A stretch of 64,000 nt of DNA from Monosiga brevicollis MX1 (taxonomy: Eukaryota > Opisthokonta > Choanoflagellata > Craspedida > Salpingoecidae), in assembly GCF_000002865.3 (NCBI RefSeq), contig NW_001865040.1, forward strand, positions 1,361,450 through 1,425,449. The letters run 5' to 3'. This document shows positions 56,501 through 64,000 of the stretch, one piece after another; within the stretch, counting starts at the first letter, position 1; every line of letters starts with the position of its first letter. Position numbers and translations under genes: made by a program. The notes below the pieces were generated by a model, which saw nothing but the letters and a program-made list of their open reading frames with translations, did not search any database and was not told the origin of the DNA.

Positions 56501-59500
56501 ACGTGCTGCACGCCGATGCACGAGACCTACTCGTGTGCACGGACGGCCAAACTGATGCTTGGGTGGTGGACCTAAACTTGTGCAAGGCGCAATCCTTGCA
56601 GCCACAAGAAGACCGTTTGGCCTTGATCAAAGCACTTTATTTTGCTTCCCTGGGAGCATTGCCGCCTATGCAAACCCTAGAGTCAAGTACGCTCGCACCG
56701 TTGCTTACCGAGCAGGAGGACTATTCAGCGACACCCCTGGTTGCTGGATGTTGTCAACCAGCACACGTACTTGAGCCCGAACTCGTGGCTATGCCGCTTT
56801 GCATTGCAAGTGCTCAGGTCGAAATTCCACAGGCTCGGCATATTGGGCGCAGCGTGACGCCAATTACATGGCAACTCTTCTTTGCGTGCACCGAGGCCCC
56901 AGATTATGGACTAGGTTCCTCTTACTCACGCCCGTCGGACCTCGAGCCCGTGCAGTATGATCCACCTCTGTCATACTACATGTGTCACGGGGCGCATTTT
57001 CTGGTTGTGCGCTCTTCGCGGGAACGGGGAAACAACATTGTCGGGCGCATCTTACCCGGCACTCCTGTCAGCGTCATCGGGGCCTGTGATGGCTGGTTGC
57101 AAGTGCGCTGGATCCACGTTGAGGAAAGCGTGGAGGATAGTTCTGCTGATGAGTCTGCTGATGAAGAGCAATGTGAGGGTTGGGCTCAGCAGCATGTGAC
57201 TGACGGGCGCGGCGTTGACCACCTGATGCTGTGTCCAGATCATGTTCAACCCTGCGAGTATCCAGCATTGGACGAGGCTGCTGCTCTCACAATTGAGCCG
57301 CGGGTAGCAAGAGCAACCGCAAGCACAAAAAGCCTTCACCAGGGCACCAGCAGCGCTTCGCAGACGACACACGTGGCCGTCAAGCTAGAACGTACTCGTT
57401 TCGTTTGGTCAATATTGCTTGCGTTAGAGTTCTCTGACGCCGTGCTCCAGTCGGTTCCCCGCACAGCTGCCAGCGAGCTTTCCTCAGCACCCAAGGTCGG
57501 TCAAGACCCTAGAAGCTCTAGCCAGCTGCCCGGACTGCATGTGGAAGTCCGAACAACCACTCAAAGTTTCGAGTTTTTCCTTGAGCCTGCTGCTTTTCGG
57601 AAGGTGGGTTCAGTTAGCAATCGCCTGATTGCCATTGCCTCTGCTTCACGTAGAAAGCCAAACAGCGAGGGGTCAGGGTTGAGGGTTGGGGGTTGCTAAC
57701 GCGAATTCGAGAACGGCAGCCCGCCTCAGCTCGAGGTGTAACTGCAATGATACTCACATGCGAACGTGTCCGTTCCCTTGCCCTATCGTTTTTCTTTCTC
57801 GTTGCAGACCACACCGACGAGCAGCCGCCTTTTCGTGAAACTACAAGTGCCAACAGAGTCGGCCATAGTCGAGTTTGGATTTGTTTTCTCGCATCCTCCC
57901 AGCCAGCTGGCATGGCAAGTCTTGGGTGCCAGAGCACCTCGTCCAAATGCAGTCAGTATCGAAGCTGCGCTGCGGCGCATTCTAAGCGTTGCAGCGGACC
58001 CACGTCGAGGTGACTTGGAGCGGCAGGCCCGTTATGCAGCAGCGGGTCGACGCTTGGCCCCCCATCTCCTAGGGCTCATGCCTGCTACTGTTCAGATTGA
58101 CTGGGAACTCATTGTCATTGAGGGTGTCCTTGGCTACCAAGGCACGGGATCAAGCCGAACGGCTGCCGTCATTCTTGCGCTCCTTGAGGGCTGTGCACCA
58201 CTGCGTTCACCACTCGGCCTTGCTTGCTTGAAGGCTTTGGGGGCGCCGATGGCAGCTCACGCTTCTCCTTCAGCGTTCAAAGACTTTCTGGCCTTGTGCG
58301 AAGCATGCTTGGATGCAGATGACCTTTGGTGTGCTCTGGTTCAGCACGTGCAAGGGCCCTTGATCGAACTGCATCGCTGTTTGAATGATGACATCCTTGT
58401 GCTTCAGGAAGGTACCATTGTGCCTCTGAACGAGCACACGAACTTTCATGCTCAGGAGAGTTTTTGCGATTTTTTGCCGCCGTCGGTAGCTGCGCTCAGC
58501 ACTGCAGGGTGGCCACTCACTTGTAGCGACGTGATTACTGACTACTCGGCGGCTCAGTGGCGCCCTCCCATCATGGAGGATGGCTTGCTGTATCAGCGCC
58601 ACAACGTTGTCTGCTTTCGCGGTCGCGGCTCGCTCATCTTTTGCCTTGAGCAGGAGGCGTTGCTTACTGATGTCATTGTTGCCGCTCGAGCGGATGACCC
58701 TGTGGGCCTGCAGATTAGCGTGTTCGCTGCGCCTCAGCTGGGGGTGAGCAAGGGTGCATGTGTGCTGACCGGTGCCATCGCCAGCCGCGATGACCTAGTA
58801 GCCCAAAGCACTGCCGCACAGCTTTCTGTGCGCGCACGCTTTGTTATCGTTGAATGGGCAGTTGCCGACGATGAACCCAACGCATCAGCCTGCTTTGAAA
58901 CACCGCCAGAGGGCATATCGCACGTTGCGGTCGACGCCCGGAACGGCACAGTGACCCCATTGCGTGGAACGAAGCGATTGGGCAGCGAGCTTGATTCGGT
59001 GTTTGCATACCCACCTGGGACACCCATGACGCCTGGTCCAACTGCGGGTTCAGAGGCATTATCTCTACCCCAACCTACGGGATTCACATTGGCCTTGTAT
59101 GGTGTACCTCTTGCTACTAAGAAGCTCGAGGATCACCATGTCCGTTTCTCACCACCAAGTGCAGAGAAACTCTTACCTGAGGATGGTAATTTTCTGCTAC
59201 CGGTACTCAAGGCCCATACTGCCCTATTGCGCACCAGCCAGCAGCGATTGGCGCTTCGCCAAGCGCAGCTGTTGGCGTTTGGAGGGAGCTCAGATGGCAG
59301 GCTGCAGCGCAAAGCACTCGCGTTGGCATGTGTAGATGAGCTTGCGCAGTCCAGCTGCCTCGCTAGTGGTCTGCACCATGCAACACGCCTTGCAGGCGAG
59401 GAAGTCATTGCTTTGGTGCCTCGGCTGCCCGCACCAAACATCTCACGCCAACTGGCCTTTGTGCGGGCGTGCATGTCATGGTTGGGCGCGGCTCGCATCA

Positions 59501-62500
59501 GCAGCGAGCTCGAGACACGACTTTCACCTGCAGAGGCCGCCCTGTTCTTTGATATCTGCTTTTGTCGCGACTATGAGCGCTTACACACGGGTGGGCTAGC
59601 CTTGATGCAGCGCCTGCAGTGGAGCGAGGCGGAGGCCTGTGCCCTAGTGCTTCGAATCATCCAGGCTCACTTCGGGGATGATGCAGCAGCGCGTCCCGCA
59701 CAACCACGTGTCATGCAAGGTTTGGAAACTCTTATCCGCACCTACCGGCTGGCTCAACCATCCATGTACAACCCGCTCTTGGGCTTGTTGTTGAACACAC
59801 AAAGCGTTCGGCACCGGGCACGAAGCAGCACGGATCAGGGCACGTGGTCGCAAGCTAGCTTGACACAGCCCTTTGCTGCACCTGCATCTGGCGTGCCAGG
59901 TGCTGGCACACGTGGCGTGGGCCTCGAGGATACTCATCTGGTCGCCTCTCCGACCCAGGCGCAGGCCTTTGGCATTGATAAGGCATTGCCCGTGGCCTGG
60001 CGAGCTGTCGAGGCCACGCTCTACGCCTTGCTCAACGCGTTTCCCCAGTTGGCCCAGGCTGCAGTGGCCACTGATCGTGCTCCAGAGGAATACTTGACTG
60101 TATTCGTTGTTGACACTTTCCGTTACAAGAAGAAGTTTAAGATTAAGCGTCATACACCCCTCGAACGGCTTTTCCAGGCCTTCTGCGACGTTCGACGACT
60201 CGACCGCCAGCGCTGTCGCTTCTGGTGGGAATCCTTCGAGCTGCAAAGCCAGCTGACACCCGAGTTGGCTGGCATTGCCGATGAGGACATTATTCGCTGC
60301 GAATGGGTGAACGAGCAAGTTGTGGCGCCGCCCGCTGCCGAGCCCGAGACCCAGAGCTCTCAACTGCACGCCTTCACCAGCCAACTTGATCAGCACAACA
60401 ACATTCAAGTGTCCTTTGCCACCATGGGCCCGACGCCGCTCCACGCCGAGCCCCATTTTGGCAGCGACGTGGTTTTTCATCTGCCTTTTGGCGAAACTGC
60501 CGTGTTCCTTGAGGTGACGGGCGACTTCCGTTGGGTCAAGCTCGAGTACAACAAGACCACAGGCTGGGCGTGTACCATCGACAAGGATGGACATCGTGTG
60601 ATGCAGCTGGTGGGCCAGAGCCCGACGGCTAAGATGTGGTATAAAGCCACCACCAATGTGCGAATGGCGGGACTTGAGATCCGCGTGGCACCACGCGACG
60701 ACGCAGCGATCGTTGGTCGCCTCTTCGCCGGTCAACGAATTCAAGCCCGTGCAGCTCCATCCCCCGATTGGCTATGTGTCGATCTGCAAGGGTATAATCA
60801 AGTCTATGTACGGACTCGAGTGGGCAAGCAGGTCTTTCTGATTCAGGACACCAGCCATGCATCGGATATGACGCACCTCTTGCTCCGAGTTCGAGTTCAG
60901 GATACCGGACAGGAGGAGGGCTTTCAGGAGTTCACAGTGTTTGCATCGAAGATGAAGTGTCTCGGCGTCATCGTCGTGGAGATCTGTCAGCGATCCGGAC
61001 TCAAGTGCACCGATTACTCCCTCTTCTTTCACGACCAAGCCCTCCCGGGCTTCCTAACCATCGCTGAGGCCGGCGTTTCTGATGATGATATTATTGAAGT
61101 GCGACTCCGTGCCATGGCGCCCGAGGTTTGGACTGACTTTGTGACCTTGGTTCTTCGGAACGAGGACGGTTCTTTTGCCCTTGTCAAGCTGCTGCGCACG
61201 GCGAGCATTTCGGCTGTCTGTGAGCAGTACTGCGCTCGGTGGAGTGTCGGCAGCAAGCACCTCCTTTTTTCTCGTGAGGGAATGCCCATGCGCCCCCACG
61301 AGACAGCGCAGGAGTTGAAACTGCGTGACATGGATGTGATTGACGTTCGCGGCAGCACGCCAGGCTCCATCGAGGATGGGTGCACTGTCTTGGCAGGCTG
61401 GGATCGAGGCACCTTCGTGGACAGCAACGCCGACGTTGTGCTCGCCAATGCGCCGGAGCTTGACGAGCTCGTGCCTGTTCGACTCTTTGAGCTCTTTGCA
61501 GAACACATTGTAGCGCCAACAGATCGCCGCGGCCTGGCCGTCATGGCCGCGCTGCTGCTGCAGCGCATTAGCTCCAACTGTAGCTGGCGCTCTTTGATGT
61601 GGGTGCTGCGTTCTGAACAAGTCCCTCGTGTGCTGACTGTAGTAGCTAGTAGCGAAGATCGAGTTTTGCAAGAGGCAGTGACTCTCATGTTCGTGGCCAT
61701 TTGTGACCACGTCTCGACGCTCTCGGATACGCGCTGCTGCGAGTTTGACGCTGCTCACGTCATGGCACCTCATCCGCTCGAGGAGTTGACGGAGCAGGTG
61801 CGTTTTATGGCCGAAAGCTTGCTCTCGCATCCAGTGACACGCCTTCAAGTCCTGCATTCTCGTCGCCTTGCTTTCCTGCTGCACTTGGTCATGCCACACT
61901 ACGGCGTGGCGAGCACCATTAACTTTGAATGGCACCAACACCCGCTGGGCATGACCCACAAGTCCGAAGGCTGGAGTTGCAGCTCCTGCTTTTCACAGTT
62001 TGCGACGGATGACCTTCGCCAGCGCTTTCAATGCATCGAAGGTTGCAATTTTAACATCTGCGGCGAATGTTTGCCCTATGCCGTGCCCGACTTTGACGTC
62101 GAGATTATATCCGCAGAGGCTCTGCAAGCGCTGCTCGAAACATTGGCCCCCCGAGCCATAAACCCCAGCATCAACGCAGATGCTCGCCTCCGCACGCTGG
62201 CTTTCACCTTGTTGCGCCTCATGGACCCTCGCTGGGTGATCCAGTGCGATGCGGCATGGGCCGCCTTTGCAAGCTGTGGGGCGTCTGATCCCCGCTGCAT
62301 CGGCTATCCTTTACGCTCCGCCATCAAGCAGTGCATCACGGCGCTGCTCTGCTCAAGCACGGTGGTAGAACCTGCCGTGCTGCGCGTGACGGCTACGGTG
62401 CAAGAGATTCTCAAGCGCAATCCAAACGACTCGTCCCTGGTGGCCCTGGATATGCTCGATGTGCTATTTGACAATGCGGCCTCAGCTGCACGTAGTTCAG

Positions 62501-64000
62501 CTTCAGTCATCAGTTCATACTTTGACATCTTGGCTCTCATTTGCTTGCGCACACCACACCAGTATGGCCGCAAGGCTTGGCCAGATTGGCAGTTCCGCCT
62601 TTTGATCGGCGTGTATCGTCTGTTGAACGCATCGATCCTGCAGCTTGATCGTGACAACTTGGACGCAGGAGGCAAGTTGGAGGATGGCCTCTTTTTGAGC
62701 TCAAATGCTGCCGCTACCATCACGAACGTACTTAGTCACGTGAGTTCAGCCGCCTGCCTATCAGCGCCTGTTGGTGCTAGGTTGACGCCCCGGCGCAGCG
62801 ACCTTCCAGCACCACCTACTTCCGCTTCTCTTCAGAGTCCCGGTCAAGGGCAGGGTCCAACTTCGAGTCAGAGCCAAGCACCGGCCGCGTCAAGCAGTGA
62901 CGGAGGCGAGCTTAAGGACGCGGCATCTGGTTCAAGTGTGCATGCTGGAGATACCATTGCCATGGAGGATGAGTGCACATCGCAGCGCTGGTGCGAGCAC
63001 CTGGTGCGGGAGGCCATGGCAGACCCCAGGCCAGCGACGCTTTACGTTGCGCAGTCTGAGGTAGCTCATAGTGCCTTGGACTTGTCACCCTTTCGCTTGC
63101 TCTTCACTCTCTATGCGCGCATTTGCCAGCGTTCTCCGGCAGCGGCATGTCACGTGGTGGACTCTATTTGCGATGTTGGGGCGAGTCGGATTGATGATGT
63201 GGGCAACTCAGTCCTTTTCTTCTTGCTCATGACGGCCCTGCGACATCCGGCTGCTTGCCAGACGCTTTTGGACGGAGATGGCGGCCTCGAGTTACTTTTG
63301 CGCATGTTACACCATGCGCGCCCTGGTAGCGCCCCTCGAGAACGCGAAGGAGACTTGGAGCGCCCTGGAGCGGGGGCCAGCGCCTCGGGAGAGGGGGGCG
63401 TCCCGGCTGGGATGGCCACTGGCGATGCTTTGCCATATGTAATCGGCGAGTTTAAGCATCGAGCTCTTGCCAACCCACCCCCCAACAACTTTCACGACCA
63501 GGCGGCCACTTTGGTTCACCACCTTTTACAAACATTACGCTCGTCGTCTGTGTCAGCGGCCACGTCTTCAACAGCAGAGTCACTACATGGTGCAGGTCAG
63601 CTTATGGAGCACGCCCTCTTTCCATCCCTCCTCAATGCGATCTTAACCACCTCGCCCTCCCTACTGCCGAGCGTTTTGAATGTGGCCAGCGAGGTTTCCG
63701 AGCTGGACGCCAGCTTGGGCCTGGCATGCTTTCAAACCCTCTCGCAATTGCATGTCCCGCGAAGTCTCGTCACACGACTACCCTCACTGTTGCGGAATGA
63801 AGCACAGCGATCAACGGCCCTCGAGCAGCTATTGGGCGCCCTGAGTGTATACACAAGCTTATCGTCGAACGCGTCAGCACCACTGGCCCTGTTGCGGCGT
63901 CTCATTTGGCTTGTGGACACCAGGCTGGCGCCTCAAGTGCCAGGCACGACTTGGGCCACCGTGCAAACGGCGCTCACTAAATGTACGCTCCGGCTCCTTA
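53531..64000 (+). CDS. Giant multidomain protein with ubiquitin-like and SH3-like segments (5' part; runs off the window)
   Basis: Exons seen: 53531-53741, 53817-54124, 54326-54430, about 54666-55885, 56061-57603, 57808-beyond 64000. That is about 3,190 residues with no stop, the last exon open for over 6.1 kb. The ATG at 53531 has a good GCCATGG context. Segments seen: a WD-like strand (GIVTVNEDGTVGLWQ) near 470; SH3-like near 920-970 (GRILPGTPVSVIGACDGWLQVRW); beta-grasp, ubiquitin-like near 1890-1964 (EYLTVFVVDTFRYKKKFKI); two SH3-like units at 1995-2140 (LHAEPHFGSDVV, MAGLEIRVAPRDDAAIVGRL); two further beta-grasp units at 2154-2310 (CTDYSLFFHDQALPG, KHLLFSREGMPMRPHETAQEL); a C-x2-C...C-x4-C...C-x2-C zinc-binding segment near 2520-2550; then helical repeats. 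The layout recalls giant ubiquitin-pathway proteins such as BIRC6 or large USPs, but no catalytic domain is in view. Family is unassigned. The exon 3/4 join is uncertain. Confidence 0.75.
53785..53793 (+). promoter_or_regulatory. Branch-point-like CTAACTAAC in first intron of the giant gene
   Basis: A perfect double CTAAC lies 24 bases before the acceptor at 53816. It matches the consensus eukaryotic branch site and supports the exon 1/2 join. Confidence 0.6.
54469..54486. repeat. Poly-C tract in intron of the giant gene
   Basis: An 18-base C run within the intron between about 54431 and 54665. Confidence 0.9.

Noticed and set aside
59644-60744. 366-codon minus frame opposite the giant gene
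   Set aside because: The plus-strand frame is open for over 6 kb and shows domain-like segments, so the minus frame is its shadow.
1-64000. tRNA, rRNA, transposons or integrated viral sequences
   Set aside because: Reading both strands I found no transposase, reverse transcriptase, long terminal repeats or cloverleaf signals I could defend. A tRNAscan or RepeatMasker run would settle it.

Overview
This window is nuclear DNA from a unicellular eukaryote. It is gene-dense, and nearly every gene is cut by short introns of roughly 50-200 bases with GT...AG ends and C/T-rich acceptors. Intergenic gaps are small and rich in (TG)n, (GA)n and homopolymer tracts. The gene content is strongly animal-like (IQGAP with WW and IQ motifs, Furry, plastin, BCKDK-type kinase, C1D, N6AMT1). 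That combination points to a holozoan protist, most likely a choanoflagellate such as Monosiga brevicollis. The species is inferred from protein resemblance and gene style and was not looked up. I saw no bacterial operons, CRISPR arrays, tRNA or rRNA genes, or transposons.

Layout: 985-8862 (+) is a full 25-exon IQGAP. 9246-19032 (-) is a 12-exon Furry (FRY) with a 6,084-base exon. 19834-21402 (-) is a TMEM165/GDT1 transporter. 21980-25344 (-) is a secreted sialidase-fold protein related to bacterial exo-alpha-sialidases with an extra C-terminal module. 25586-28063 (-) is COX15. 28637-29646 (-) is a secretory-pathway sulfotransferase, divergent from 29864-31843 (+), a carnitine/acylcarnitine carrier. 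32319-34200 (+) is an ER-type DnaJ protein with a Lys/Ser repeat tail. 35072-36427 (-) is a BCKDK/PDK-family mitochondrial kinase. 38842-41425 (+) is plastin/fimbrin. 41828-47994 (-) is REV3, the catalytic subunit of DNA polymerase zeta. 48598-49581 (+) is C1D. 50070-51189 (-) is the N6AMT1/HEMK2 methyltransferase. 51503-52723 (+) is an unrecognised proline-rich protein. 53531 to the window end (+) is the N-terminal 3,190 or so residues of a giant multidomain protein with several beta-grasp (ubiquitin-like) and SH3-like segments.

Functional grouping: IQGAP, Furry and plastin are actin, cortex or cell-polarity proteins. COX15, SLC25A20 and BCKDK serve mitochondrial haem A synthesis, fatty acid import and branched-chain amino acid control. 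TMEM165, the sulfotransferase, the sialidase and the DnaJ protein belong to the secretory pathway and glycan handling. REV3, C1D and N6AMT1 are nuclear or translation-linked. Clustering looks like ordinary eukaryotic gene order rather than a dedicated system, although three tight head-to-head pairs may share promoters.

Exon joins were made by hand from splice-site consensus, reading phase and family resemblance. For the thirteen genes with a recognised family or fold, every exon set sums to a whole number of codons. The first exons of TMEM165 and COX15, the DnaJ tail and one junction of the giant gene remain uncertain. The unrecognised 406-codon gene is a single open exon.
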